A stretch of DNA of 64,000 nucleotides from an uncultured Eubacteriales bacterium (GCA_902765735.1 CACXBB010000013.1:1-64000); one strand, 5' to 3'. Numbered from the stretch's first letter, positions 8,103 to 17,310 are shown. The notes: generated from the letters alone by a model not told the origin. A program made the numbers and translations.

Positions 8103-9356
8103 ATGAAGAAGCTTACCGCACTGATTCTGGTCCTGATGCTGGCGCTGTCCTGCTGCGCGTTTGCCGAGAGCGGCGACATCACGCTGGACGTCATCATCTG
8201 CCAGTACGGCCCCAACACCAACGACTGGTTCCTGGGCACCGGCATGAACGGCACGAACTTCGTCGACAAGTTCGAGGCCGAGAACCCGGGCATCAAGCTG
8301 AACCTGCAGGTCGTCTCCTGGAACGACGTGTACACCGAGGTGTCCACCCGCATCTCCAACAACAACGCCCCCGACATCCTGAACATCGACGTGTTCGCCA
8401 ACTACGCCGCCGAGGGCCTGCTGCTGCCCGTGAAGGACTACTGCCCGGAGGAGCTGTTCAACGACTTCTTCCCCTCCTTCATCGAGCAGTCCGTGGTGGA
8501 CGGCACCTGCTGGGCCGTGCCGGATCTGGCCTCCGCACGCGCGCTGTACGTCAACACCGACATCCTGGATGAGGTCGGCATCGAGGTGCCCACCACCTGG
8601 GCCGAGCTGGAGGATGCCTGCCAGGCCATCGTGGACTTCTACGGCGGCGACGTGTATCCCTGGGGCGTCGATATGACCACCGACGAGGGCCAGGCCGCGT
8701 TCTCTTACTACGTGTGGAACAACGACGGCGGCTTCGTGGACGCCGACGGCAACGTCGCCCTGAACAGCGACAAGAACGTCGAAGCCATCGAGTTCGCCAT
8801 CGGTCTGGTGAACAAGGGCTTCACCAACCCCAACCCCGCTACCCAGACCCGCTATGACCTGCAGGATATGTTCGGCGCCGGCAAGCTGGCCATGGTCATC
8901 GCGCCCAACCAGCTGCCCAGCTACCTGAAGGACAAGAACTACGAGGTCAACTTCGCCACCGCCGCGCTGCCCGTCAACGAGGGCGCGACCCCCGGCGCCA
9001 CCGGCGTCATGGACCGCGTGATGGCCTTCAAGGACGATTCCTATCCCGATCAGGCCGCCCGCAACGAGGCCATCGGCAAGTTCCTGACCTTCTTCTACGC
9101 GCCCGAGAACTACGTGGGCTGGGTGTCCATGGAGGGCTTCCTGCCCGCCGTCAACAGCTCCGTCGCGGCGCTGGTGGAGTCCGATCCGTCCTTCGAGGCG
9201 TGGCTGAACGTGCTGGATTCCTGCAAGTTCTATCCCACCGCGCTGGACAACTGGGATGCCATCAAGCAGGGCGTCATCGAGGTCGAGCAGTCCGCGCTGA
9301 CCGGCGGCGACGTCAAGACCCTGCTGGACGACCTGCAGGCGAAGATCGCCGGCTGA
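8103..9356 (+). CDS. carbohydrate ABC transporter extracellular solute-binding protein
   Basis: The 417-residue product has a signal peptide (MKKLTALILVLMLALSCCAFA); the Cys pair near residues 17-18 could be a lipobox, but the fit is imperfect. The mature part has the layout of family 1 sugar-binding proteins: an early FEAENPGIKLNLQ, NNAPDILNID near residue 85, and a middle region with aromatic residues that may stack on sugar. It would capture a substrate outside the cell and deliver it to the two permeases at 12657 and 13541. Codon use is strongly biased (many C-ending codons, ATC Ile), consistent with high expression. The ligand cannot be predicted. Confidence 0.9.
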   Translation: MKKLTALILVLMLALSCCAFAESGDITLDVIICQYGPNTNDWFLGTGMNGTNFVDKFEAENPGIKLNLQVVSWNDVYTEVSTRISNNNAPDILNIDVFANYAAEGLLLPVKDYCPEELFNDFFPSFIEQSVVDGTCWAVPDLASARALYVNTDILDEVGIEVPTTWAELEDACQAIVDFYGGDVYPWGVDMTTDEGQAAFSYYVWNNDGGFVDADGNVALNSDKNVEAIEFAIGLVNKGFTNPNPATQTRYDLQDMFGAGKLAMVIAPNQLPSYLKDKNYEVNFATAALPVNEGATPGATGVMDRVMAFKDDSYPDQAARNEAIGKFLTFFYAPENYVGWVSMEGFLPAVNSSVAALVESDPSFEAWLNVLDSCKFYPTALDNWDAIKQGVIEVEQSALTGGDVKTLLDDLQAKIAG

Positions 9357-9385
9357 TCCGTCCGCGACACTGAACCGTTTATCGC

Positions 9386-9418
9386 GCCGTGGCCGCCGCA
9401 GAGCATGGCGGTCACGGC
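9386..9418 (+). other. intercistronic stem-loop after the binding-protein gene
   Basis: Twelve-base arms (GCCGTGGCCGCC and GGCGGTCACGGC, one G-U) enclose a 9-base loop with no T-run after it. Such hairpins between a binding-protein gene and the rest of an operon commonly protect the upstream mRNA and lower downstream expression. That role is inferred here. Confidence 0.65.
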
Positions 9419-9466
9419 GTCGTGCATTCCTGCCGCTGTCGCGGCCAATGACCCTGGAGATTCCAA

Positions 9467-11914
9467 ATGCTTTCAATGATACTTAAAATGTCGGCAGTCA
9501 CGGCGCTGTACGTGCTGCTGACGGCGCTGATCTGGCTGCGCACCCGGGGGCGGAAGCTGTCCCTGATCCAGAAGCTGGCCATCGGCCTGATCTACGGCGC
9601 GTGCGCGGTATTGTCCACCCACTTCGGCGTGGATTACAGCCACATGATGCTCAACGTCCGCGACCTCGGGCCGCTGTCCGCGGGCCTGTTTTTCGACCCC
9701 GTCTCCGGCATGCTGGCGGGCCTGATCGGCGGCATTGAGCGCTATATCGCGGGCACCTACTGGGGCGTGGGCAGCTATACCCGCATCGCGTGCAGCGTTT
9801 CCACCTGCCTGGCGGGCTTTGTGTCCGCGCTGATGCACATCTTCATCTTCCGGCGCAAGAAGCCCTCCGCCGTCTACGCCTTCTTCATGGGCGCGGTGAT
9901 GGAGGTCTTTCACATGTACGCGGTGTTCATCACCCACCGCGACGACATGAACATGGCCCTCTACGTGGTCAGGGTCTGCGCCGTGCCGATGATCGTGTTC
10001 ACCGGGCTGGGCATGGCGGCCTCCTCCGTCGCGCTGCAGGTGTGCGCGGGGGAGTGGAAGAACCCCTTCCGCAGGGTGAGCGCCGAGGAGGTTCCGGTCT
10101 CCCAGCGCTTCCAGTTCTGGCTGTTCGCGGTGACCACCGCCATACTGACGCTCAACCTGCTGTTCGCCTTCGGTCTGCAGACCCAGATCGCCATACAGGA
10201 CGCCCGCAACACGCTGGTGACGGTCTCCGGGGACATCCGCGACACCTACGTGAAGCTCAGGCAGACGGAGGAGAATACCGACGCCCTCGCGGGGGAGACG
10301 GCGCGCATGCAGGCCCTGGCCATCGCGGAGGCAGCGGCGCATGCCGGCGGGCTTGAGACGGCCGACGCCGCCTTCCTCGAGCGCATGCGGGACATCTACG
10401 ACCTGGTGTCCGTGGCCAGCGTGGGCGCGGACGGCAAGGTGCTGCAATCCGCCGGCGAGTCGCCGTCCTACGCGGCGCTGCTCGACGAGGTGCTCTCGGG
10501 GGCGTCGGAGTCCCAGGCCATCAATCCCTCCACCGTGCGCTCCGTGGCGGGCGCGCGCTGCGGGACGGGCATGATCCGCGTGGTCGTGGACAAGAAGAGC
10601 CTGGCCGAGGCGCTGAACCTCTCCGGGCTCAACGAGACGCTGTCCTACTTCCACGTGGGCCGGACGGGCACCTTTGACATCATACGCGCCAACGGCCTCG
10701 TCATGGCGGGGGAACACCGGGATTCGACCCTGACCACCGACGCCATACGGACCCTCGCGGCCAAGCCCACGGAGACGTTCTTCCAGGCGAGCCTGTTCGG
10801 GACCGAGGCGCTGTGCCGCACGGAGAACCTGAGCGACGACCTCAAGCTGCTGGCGCTGCTGCCCATGGAGGAGGTCTACGCCGACCGCGACGCCCAGGCC
10901 TATGAGTCCGCGCTGGCGGGCATCATGCTGTTCACGGTGATCTATGTGCTGATCTCCCAGCTGGTGCAGGCCATCGTGGTCAACAACCTGCAGCTGGTCA
11001 ACGCCTCGCTGCACCGCATCACCCGCGGCCACCTGGACGAGGTGGTGTCCGTGCGCAATTCCTCCGAGTTCGCCTCGCTGTCCAACGACATCAACCAGAC
11101 GGTCGGCGTGCTCAAGGGCTACATCGCCGCGGCGGAGAAGCGCATCGAGCAGGAGCTGGAGTTTGCCCGCACCATACAGGACTCCGCACTGCCCAAGAAC
11201 TTCACCTTCCCGCGCCATGACTTCGAGCTCTTCGCCACCATGGACCCCGCCAAGGAGGTGGGCGGCGACTTCTACGACTTCTTCTTCGTGGGCGACGACC
11301 GGCTGGCGCTGGTGATCGCGGACGTGTCCGGCAAGGGCATTCCGGCGGCGCTGTTCATGATGCGGGCCAAGACCGCCATCCGCGGACTGGCGGAGTCCGG
11401 GCGGGAGCCGGCGGAGATCCTCTACCGGGCCAACAACACGCTGTGCGAGGGCAACGACGCGGAGATGTTCGTCACGGTCTGGCTGGGCATCATCGACCTC
11501 AGGACCGGGCAGATGCAGTGCGCCAACGCCGGGCACGAGTACCCCACGCTGATGCGCGCCGGCGGCGAATACGCGCTGTTCAGGGACCGGCACGGCCTGG
11601 CGCTGGCGGCCATGGAGGAGGTGCGCTTCAAGGGCTACGAGCTTCAGCTTGAACCGGGGGACAGGCTGTTTGTGTACACCGACGGCATCCCCGAGGCCAT
11701 TGACGAGCACACCGAGCAGTACGGCACCGACCGGCTGGTGAACATGCTCAACGCCACCCGGGACGAGCCCCTGCGGCAGGTCCTGCCCGCGATCCGGCGG
11801 GATATCGCCGACTTCGCGGGGGGCGCGGAGCAGTTTGACGACATCACCATGCTGGGCTTTGCCTACTACGGTTCGGAGAAAGGCGGTGACGGACATGAAG
11901 GAACTGACGCTTGA
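9467..11914 (+). CDS. membrane sensor PP2C phosphatase (LytS-type 5TM + HAMP + SpoIIE/RsbU domain)
   Basis: This 815-residue protein starts with a multi-helix membrane domain of the LytS/YhcK 5TM type (LNVRDLGPLSAG and GMLAGLIGGIERY are hallmark stretches, residues 60-95). A further transmembrane helix is near 220, an extracytoplasmic sensor-like region spans about 240-480, then come another helix, a HAMP-like linker (500-555) and a PP2C-type phosphatase. The phosphatase metal ligands are visible in VGGDFYDFF (near 600), IADVSGKG (near 618) and FDDITML (near 791). Such enzymes dephosphorylate a STAS antagonist. The kinase and STAS genes follow directly, so the three form a complete partner switch inside a transporter operon. 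Confidence 0.92.
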   Translation: MLSMILKMSAVTALYVLLTALIWLRTRGRKLSLIQKLAIGLIYGACAVLSTHFGVDYSHMMLNVRDLGPLSAGLFFDPVSGMLAGLIGGIERYIAGTYWGVGSYTRIACSVSTCLAGFVSALMHIFIFRRKKPSAVYAFFMGAVMEVFHMYAVFITHRDDMNMALYVVRVCAVPMIVFTGLGMAASSVALQVCAGEWKNPFRRVSAEEVPVSQRFQFWLFAVTTAILTLNLLFAFGLQTQIAIQDARNTLVTVSGDIRDTYVKLRQTEENTDALAGETARMQALAIAEAAAHAGGLETADAAFLERMRDIYDLVSVASVGADGKVLQSAGESPSYAALLDEVLSGASESQAINPSTVRSVAGARCGTGMIRVVVDKKSLAEALNLSGLNETLSYFHVGRTGTFDIIRANGLVMAGEHRDSTLTTDAIRTLAAKPTETFFQASLFGTEALCRTENLSDDLKLLALLPMEEVYADRDAQAYESALAGIMLFTVIYVLISQLVQAIVVNNLQLVNASLHRITRGHLDEVVSVRNSSEFASLSNDINQTVGVLKGYIAAAEKRIEQELEFARTIQDSALPKNFTFPRHDFELFATMDPAKEVGGDFYDFFFVGDDRLALVIADVSGKGIPAALFMMRAKTAIRGLAESGREPAEILYRANNTLCEGNDAEMFVTVWLGIIDLRTGQMQCANAGHEYPTLMRAGGEYALFRDRHGLALAAMEEVRFKGYELQLEPGDRLFVYTDGIPEAIDEHTEQYGTDRLVNMLNATRDEPLRQVLPAIRRDIADFAGGAEQFDDITMLGFAYYGSEKGGDGHEGTDA

Positions 11915-12302
11915 CGCGAAGATCGAGAACATCCCCTCATTGATGGCGTTCATCGACGAGTGGCTGGAGGGGTTGGAGTGCCCGGTCAAGGCGCAGATGC
12001 AGATCGACGTGGCCGTGGACGAGATCTTCTCCAACATCGCCCAGTATGCCTACGGGCCGGAGGGCGGTTCGGCCGCGATCCGGCTGGAATTTGACGAAGC
12101 GGACCGCACGGCCATGATCACATTCATCGACAGCGGCGCGGCCTACAACCCTCTGACGAAGGCGGACCCGGACGTCACGCTGTCCGCGGAGGAGCGGGAG
12201 ATCGGCGGGCTGGGCATTTTCCTGGTCAAGAAGACCATGGATGCCATGGAGTACCGCCGCGAGGACGACCGCAACATGCTGACCATCCACAAGCGCATAT
12301 AG
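11895..12302 (+). CDS. RsbW/SpoIIAB-type serine kinase (anti-sigma-factor-like ATPase)
   Basis: The ATG at 11895 lies inside the end of the phosphatase gene (20-base overlap) and gives 135 residues. The GHKL ATP-binding motifs are intact: N box VDEIFSNIAQYAY, G1 box FIDSGAAYNPL, and G2 box GGLGIFLVKKTMD. Kinases of this family phosphorylate a STAS antagonist and bind a sigma factor or another target when the antagonist is phosphorylated. No sigma gene is nearby, so the target may be elsewhere or may not be a sigma factor. Overlap with the phosphatase and the STAS gene 12 bases on show a coupled module. Confidence 0.9.
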   Translation: MKELTLDAKIENIPSLMAFIDEWLEGLECPVKAQMQIDVAVDEIFSNIAQYAYGPEGGSAAIRLEFDEADRTAMITFIDSGAAYNPLTKADPDVTLSAEEREIGGLGIFLVKKTMDAMEYRREDDRNMLTIHKRI

Positions 12303-12314
12303 GAGGCGTTCGAC

Positions 12315-12611
12315 ATGAAGATTGACAAGAAACTGGAAGGAAGCACACTGACCCTCGCACTGGAAGGCCGATTGGATACCACCACCGCGCCGGAGCTGGA
12401 GCAGGTCATCAGGGCGGAGCTGGACAAAGCGGACGCGCTGGTCCTGGACTTCGGCAAGCTGGAGTACATCTCCTCCGCCGGGCTGCGCGTGCTGCTGTCC
12501 GCCCACAAGGCCATGGCCAAAAAGGGTGGCATGAAGGTGACGCACGTCAACGAGATGGTGATGGAGGTCTTCGAGGTCACCGGCTTTTCGGATATACTGA
12601 CCGTGGAGTGA
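12315..12611 (+). CDS. STAS-domain antagonist (RsbV/SpoIIAA-type)
   Basis: A 98-residue single STAS domain with the family signature TLALEGRLDTTTAPELE and, at the phosphorylation loop, YISSAGLRVLL. Ser53 and Ser54 are the candidate phospho-sites. It should be the substrate of both the upstream kinase and the membrane phosphatase. STAS proteins can also bind ABC transporters directly, as MlaB does in the Mla lipid transporter, which is relevant because the permease gene starts 45 bases later. The start has AGGAGG upstream. Confidence 0.92.
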   Translation: MKIDKKLEGSTLTLALEGRLDTTTAPELEQVIRAELDKADALVLDFGKLEYISSAGLRVLLSAHKAMAKKGGMKVTHVNEMVMEVFEVTGFSDILTVE

Positions 12612-12656
12612 CGGCGGACGGAGAATGACCCGACAACACAGTGAGGAGCCTGAATT

Positions 12657-13544
12657 ATGAACCACATACCGATCCGGCACAAATGGGAGCCCTACGTATG
12701 GCTGCTGCCCAGCCTGCTTCTGATGAGCCTATTCGTGGTGTTTCCCATCGTCATCGTGTTCAAGCTCTCGCTGAGCGACATCTCCAAGTCGGGCATCGTG
12801 GGCGGCCTCAACCACTTCGCCAACTTCAGGGCGGTGTTCAGGGACCCGGCGTTTCCCGTGGTCATGAAGAACACGCTGGTGTGGGTGGTGTCCGTGGTGG
12901 GGCTGTCCACGCTGCTGGGCTTCATCACGGCCATGGTGCTCAACGCGCCCTTCAGGGGGCGCAAGATCGCCCGGTCCATCGTGGTGTTCCCCTGGGCCAC
13001 CTCGCTGGTGATCCAGGCGTCCATCTGGAACTACATCATCAAGTTTGAGTACGGCAATCTGAACAACGTGCTGATGAACCTGGGCCTGCTGCGCTCCGCC
13101 GTGAACTGGCGGGCCACGTATCAGATCGAGTTCGCCTGGGAGTGCGGCATCGGTATATTCGTGACGATCCCCTTCGTGGCGTTCACGGTGCTGGCGGGGC
13201 TTCAGTCCATCGATGACGCCTACTACGAGGCCGCCACCGTGGACGGCGCGGGGTTCTGGAAGAAGCTCAGGCACGTGACGATCCCGCTGGTGAAGCCGTC
13301 GCTGACGGTGTCCACGGTTCTGAATATCATCTACGTGTTCAACTCCTTCCCGATCATCTACACCATCACCAAGGGCGCGCCGGCCAACAAGACCGACACG
13401 CTGGTCACCTTCCTGTACATGCGGGCCTTCTACGACAACCAGAAGGGCGCGGCCACGGCGATGTCGGTGATCGGCTTCGCCATACTGTGCGTGGCCGCCG
13501 GGGCCTACATGATGATCGCCATGCGGAAGGAGGAAGCGCTGTGA
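12657..13544 (+). CDS. carbohydrate ABC transporter permease 1 (MalF/UgpA-like)
   Basis: This 295-residue protein is a CUT1-family permease with about six transmembrane helices. The cytoplasmic EAA loop reads EAATVDGAGFWKKLRHVTIP near residue 190 and is intact, so it should dock an ATPase. The start has GAGGAG upstream. It is followed by permease 2 with a four-base overlap. No ATPase gene is present in this operon; CUT1 systems often share an MsmK-type ATPase encoded elsewhere. Confidence 0.93.
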   Translation: MNHIPIRHKWEPYVWLLPSLLLMSLFVVFPIVIVFKLSLSDISKSGIVGGLNHFANFRAVFRDPAFPVVMKNTLVWVVSVVGLSTLLGFITAMVLNAPFRGRKIARSIVVFPWATSLVIQASIWNYIIKFEYGNLNNVLMNLGLLRSAVNWRATYQIEFAWECGIGIFVTIPFVAFTVLAGLQSIDDAYYEAATVDGAGFWKKLRHVTIPLVKPSLTVSTVLNIIYVFNSFPIIYTITKGAPANKTDTLVTFLYMRAFYDNQKGAATAMSVIGFAILCVAAGAYMMIAMRKEEAL

Positions 13545-15139
13545 AGACCTCCGCAAAGATCCGCGCGACCAATCTGCGGGCGCTGGCCGCCTGCGCGCTG
13601 GCGTTCATACTGTGCCTGATACTGCTGAGCCTGCCGGTGTACGGCTTTTCCGCCACGGTGTTCACCAAGAAGTCCGGCAACACCTTCGTGGGGGACGAGA
13701 AGTACCTCGCCGCCCGCGCCGAGGTGGAGGCGGCCGCCCAGGCCCGGGCCGGGGAGACCGGCAGCATGCCGGAGATCGTGGAAAACGTCACCGAGCGCAC
13801 CAACTCCAAGGGCGAAAAGACCTCCATGGTGGCCTTTGAGGTACGGGAGACCATGCGCCGCACCGGCTGGGACTTCATCCGCTCAGGGCTGACCTCCGGG
13901 CGCGTGCTGCTTATCGTGCTGATCTGCGCCGCGGCGTCGCTTGTGTGCGCGCTCGTCGGGGCGATGGGCGATCTGTCCACCGACTGGGCCGCGCTGACGG
14001 GCGCGCCACGGGTGCTCCGCCGGCTGGCGGGGGCGCTGGCGCTGGCGGCGCTCCTGTTGGTCCCGTTGTTTCTGATGGGCAACAACCTGGCGTTTAGCCG
14101 TCAGATCCGGCTGGCGACGGACGGCTACCCCAAGCCGGCGCTGGAGGCGCTGCTGCCGAAGCTGGACCGCTTCCTCTACGGCGGCGCGGCGGGGGAGAAC
14201 ACGCTGTCCCTGATGAGCGGGGTCAGCTACCGCCCGTGCTGGACGGCGTGGGCGCTGCTGCCCGTGCTGGCCGCGCTGGCGTTTGGCTGCGTGGTGGTGT
14301 CGGAGGGACGCCCGGGCCGGACGCTGCAGCGCGCGGCGCTGTACGCCTTCATCATCGCGCTGTGCGTGGTGATCCTCTACCCCTACTACGTGATGTTCAT
14401 CACCGCCTTCCGGTCCAACGCGGAGACCACGGACATGTACTTCCAGAACCTGCTGCCGGTGAAGTGGGTGTGGAGCAACATGCGCGACATCATCGCCCGG
14501 GGCGTGCCGCGGTTTTTGCTAAACTCGCTGATGCTGTCGGTAGGCGCGACGGCCATCGCGCTTGTGTGCGGCATCCCCGCCGCCTACGCCATGGCGCGCA
14601 TGAGCTTTAAGGGCAAGAAGGCGTTTCTGGGCTTCGTGATCATGAGCCAGATGTTCTCCCCGGTGGTGCTGCTGGTGGGCATCTCCCAGCTGATGAACAC
14701 CCTGCGGCTCAACGACACCGTGTGGGGGCTGATGCTCATCAACGCTGCCTTCAACCAGGCCTTCGCCATATGGCTTCTGCGGGGCACCTTCGTGTCGATC
14801 TCCCCGGAGATGGAGCAGGCCGCCCACATCGACGGCTGCAACACCGTGTCGGCGATGATCCGCGTGCTGCTGCCCATGGCCGCGCCGGGCATCGTGACCA
14901 CGCTGATCTTCGTGTTCATCAACGCCTGGAACGAGTACACCATCTCCACCGTGCTGATCTCGACCAACGCAAACAAGCCCATTACCGTGGGCATCACGCA
15001 GTTCAGCTCCTTCAATATGATCGAGTGGCAGTACCTGTTCGCCGCCGCGCTGGTGGCCACGGTGCCGGTGGTCATACTGTTCATGGCCATAGAAAAACAT
15101 CTCGCCGCGGGTCTGACCGCGGGAGGCGTAAAGGGGTAG
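13541..15139 (+). CDS. carbohydrate ABC transporter permease 2 (MalG-like) with a large N-terminal extension
   Basis: A GTG at 13541, four bases inside permease 1 and after GGAAGGAGG, gives 532 residues, about twice the usual MalG length. The last ~275 residues are a normal MalG domain, with an EAA loop (EQAAHIDGCNTVSAM) near residue 425. The first ~255 residues are additional: one helix, a charged extracytoplasmic segment (residues 36-115), two or three more helices (near 118-138, 162-182 and 230-250) and a second outer loop. The extension may give a docking surface or sensing domain; that is inference. It is the last gene of the operon. Confidence 0.88.
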   Translation: MKTSAKIRATNLRALAACALAFILCLILLSLPVYGFSATVFTKKSGNTFVGDEKYLAARAEVEAAAQARAGETGSMPEIVENVTERTNSKGEKTSMVAFEVRETMRRTGWDFIRSGLTSGRVLLIVLICAAASLVCALVGAMGDLSTDWAALTGAPRVLRRLAGALALAALLLVPLFLMGNNLAFSRQIRLATDGYPKPALEALLPKLDRFLYGGAAGENTLSLMSGVSYRPCWTAWALLPVLAALAFGCVVVSEGRPGRTLQRAALYAFIIALCVVILYPYYVMFITAFRSNAETTDMYFQNLLPVKWVWSNMRDIIARGVPRFLLNSLMLSVGATAIALVCGIPAAYAMARMSFKGKKAFLGFVIMSQMFSPVVLLVGISQLMNTLRLNDTVWGLMLINAAFNQAFAIWLLRGTFVSISPEMEQAAHIDGCNTVSAMIRVLLPMAAPGIVTTLIFVFINAWNEYTISTVLISTNANKPITVGITQFSSFNMIEWQYLFAAALVATVPVVILFMAIEKHLAAGLTAGGVKG

Positions 15140-15144
15140 TTTTC

Positions 15145-15338
15145 AGAGTGGAGAGTGGAGAGGCAATCCCTCCGTCACGGCTTCGCCGTGCCACCTCCCT
15201 TTACACAAGGGAGGCTTAGTCAGCGCGCAACCCAAGGCTCCCCTGCGTAGGGGGAGCTGTCAGCCGTAGGCTGACTGAGGGGGCATAGGCTCCCCTGCGT
15301 AGGGGGAGCTGTCAGCCGCAGGCTGACTGAGGGGGCGC
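15145..15338. repeat. intergenic repeat cluster (heptamers, paired hairpin, 52-bp tandem repeat)
   Basis: The stretch between permease 2 and argH holds no gene. It starts with 7-bp units (AGAGTGG twice, 15145-15158). A two-hairpin element follows (CACGGC-TTCG-CCGTG, then CCTCCCTT-TACAC-AAGGGAGG, to about 15217). Two nearly identical 52-bp direct repeats lie at 15235-15286 and 15287-15338, each with a GCTCCCCTGCG-TAGGGGGAGC hairpin and a GTCAGCC-GTA-GGCTGAC hairpin. The hairpins may also end the converging transcripts. Confidence 0.85.
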
Positions 15339-15353
15339 ATTTGACACTGATCT

Positions 15354-16724
15354 CTATCCAATGCGCTGCCGGGTGTATATGATGGTCTCCATAACGCGCC
15401 GGGGGGCGGGGCCGCCGGGGATATCCCGCTGAGACACGCAGGTCAACAGGTCGATGGCCTGATAGACGTCCGCGTCGAACACGGGGGAGAACTGCCGGTA
15501 CTCGTCGAGCGTCAGGGTCTCCAGCGTCTTGCCCTGCTCGACGCAGTACCGCACCAGCCGCCCGCAGACCCCGTAGGCGTCCCGGAAAGGCACGCCCTTT
15601 CTGACCATGTAGTCGGCGCAGTCGGTGGCGTTGATGAACCCGCCCGCGGCGGCTTTTTTCATGTTCTCGGGGTGGAAGGTGGCGGTGCGCAGCATCGGCG
15701 GCAGCACGGACAGGCTCAGGTCCACGGTGTCGATGGCGTCGAACAGCGCCTCCTTGTCCTCCTGCATGTCCTTGTTGTACGCCAGCGGCAGGGCCTTCAT
15801 GGCGGTGAGCAGGGTCATCAGGTCGCCGTAGACGCGGCCCGTCTTGCCCCGCACCAGCTCGGTGATGTCCGGGTTCTTCTTCTGGGGCATGATACTGGAG
15901 CCGGTGGAGAAGTTGTCCGCCAGCGTGACGAACTTGAACTCCCAGCTGTTCCACAGGCAGATCTCCTCGCTGAAGCGGCTCAGGTGCATCATCAGTATAG
16001 ACAGATCGCTCAACAGCTCCAGCGCGAAGTCCCGGTCGGACACGCCGTCCAGGCTGTTCATCGAGATGCCGTTGAAGCCCAGCAGGTCGGCGGTGTATTC
16101 GCGGTCCAGCGGGTAGGTGGTGCCCGCCAGCGCGCCGGAGCCCAGCGGCAGTATGAGGGTGCGGGCCTTGCAGTCCGTGAGCCGGTCGATGTCCCGAAGC
16201 AGCATCTGGGCGTAGGCCATCAGATAGTGGCCCAGGGTCACCGGCTGCGCCCGCTGCAGGTGGGTGTAGCCCGGCATGACCGTCTCGGTGTGCTGTTCGG
16301 CCACGTCGCACAGCGCCGAGACCAGGTCTTTCGCCTGGTCGACGGTGCGGTCGATCTTATCCGCCAGATACATGCGGATGTCCAGCGCCACCTGGTCGTT
16401 GCGGCTGCGGGCGGTGTGCAGCTTCTTGCCCGCCGTGCCGATGCGGGCAGTCAGCGTGGCCTCCACGAAGGTGTGGATGTCCTCGCAGGTCATGTCGATC
16501 TCAAGCGCGCCGGATTCGATGTCCGAGAGGATGCCCCGCAGGCCCTCCACGATCTGCACGGATTCCTCCGGGGTGATGACCCCCACCTTCCCCAGCATCG
16601 TGGCGTGGGCGATGGAGCCGGTGATGTCCTGCCGGTACATGCGGCTGTCGAAGCCGATGGAGTTGTTGATGGCGGAGAGCCGCGCGTCCACGTCGCCGCC
16701 CGTGCGGCCTGCCCATAGTTTCAT
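15354..16724 (-). CDS. argH: argininosuccinate lyase
   Basis: This 456-residue fumarase/aspartase-superfamily enzyme cleaves argininosuccinate to arginine and fumarate, the last step of arginine synthesis. The N-terminal LWAGRTGGDVDARL, the HTARSRNDQVALD stretch (near 110) and the signature SSIMPQKKNPD (near 280, carrying the catalytic Ser loop) are all present. Length is normal. It lies 12 bases downstream of a GNAT gene and behind argG on the same strand, so argG-GNAT-argH is probably one operon. Confidence 0.97.
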   Translation of the reverse strand: MKLWAGRTGGDVDARLSAINNSIGFDSRMYRQDITGSIAHATMLGKVGVITPEESVQIVEGLRGILSDIESGALEIDMTCEDIHTFVEATLTARIGTAGKKLHTARSRNDQVALDIRMYLADKIDRTVDQAKDLVSALCDVAEQHTETVMPGYTHLQRAQPVTLGHYLMAYAQMLLRDIDRLTDCKARTLILPLGSGALAGTTYPLDREYTADLLGFNGISMNSLDGVSDRDFALELLSDLSILMMHLSRFSEEICLWNSWEFKFVTLADNFSTGSSIMPQKKNPDITELVRGKTGRVYGDLMTLLTAMKALPLAYNKDMQEDKEALFDAIDTVDLSLSVLPPMLRTATFHPENMKKAAAGGFINATDCADYMVRKGVPFRDAYGVCGRLVRYCVEQGKTLETLTLDEYRQFSPVFDADVYQAIDLLTCVSQRDIPGGPAPRRVMETIIYTRQRIG

Positions 16725-16736
16725 GTCAATCGCTCC

Positions 16737-17255
16737 TTATATCGTCAGTTCATAGAGGTACTCCCGCCGCGACTCGTCCGAGCCGCGGTTCTTGCGGACG
16801 CCGGAGGCGTCAGTCAGGGTCATGCCCAGCCTGCGCATCACGGCCTGGCTGGCCAGATTGTCGGCGTCGCAGTGGGCGATGAAGCGCCGGACATTCAGCG
16901 CTTCCCGACCCCAGTCGATGAGCGCCCGGGCGGCCTCGGCGGCGTAGCCGTGCCCCTGGTATGCCCGCGCTATGATCCAGCCCAGCTCGCCGATGTCCGG
17001 GGCGGTGTCGAAGTATAGGCTCACCCCGCCGATGTGGACGCCGTCCAGGAGCACGGCAAACTCGTAGTATCCGGGGACCGGTTTCTGCCGTTCCGCAACG
17101 CAGTCCGCGATGTACTTCCGTGTCTCCTCGAGGGAGTCCACCGGCAGGAACATCATGTACTTCGTGGTCTCCGGGTCGGCGGCGTAGGCGTGGGTGGATT
17201 CGAGGTGCTCCAGGCCCAGAGGCACCAGCACCAGTCTTTCGGTATCGATTCTCAT
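16737..17255 (-). CDS. GNAT N-acetyltransferase, RimJ/RimL type
   Basis: The 172-residue product opens with the RimJ/RimL-like RIDTERLVLVPL and has the acetyl-CoA loop ARAYQGHGYAAEA near residue 100. A NLASQAVMRRLGM motif follows near residue 135. The acceptor is unknown. Its place between argG and argH may mean only shared transcription, though a link to an arginine intermediate or ornithine is possible. Confidence 0.88.
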   Translation of the reverse strand: MRIDTERLVLVPLGLEHLESTHAYAADPETTKYMMFLPVDSLEETRKYIADCVAERQKPVPGYYEFAVLLDGVHIGGVSLYFDTAPDIGELGWIIARAYQGHGYAAEAARALIDWGREALNVRRFIAHCDADNLASQAVMRRLGMTLTDASGVRKNRGSDESRREYLYELTI

Positions 17256-17310
17256 GAATATTTATACAATAACCGGCCGACCGAGGGGTCAGCCGGTAAT
17301 CCGTCCTCCC

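Noticed and set aside
9473..12037. 854-codon open frame antisense to the phosphatase and kinase genes
   Set aside because: It is a shadow frame of genes with clear motifs on the plus strand; composition is biased and no start signal is present.
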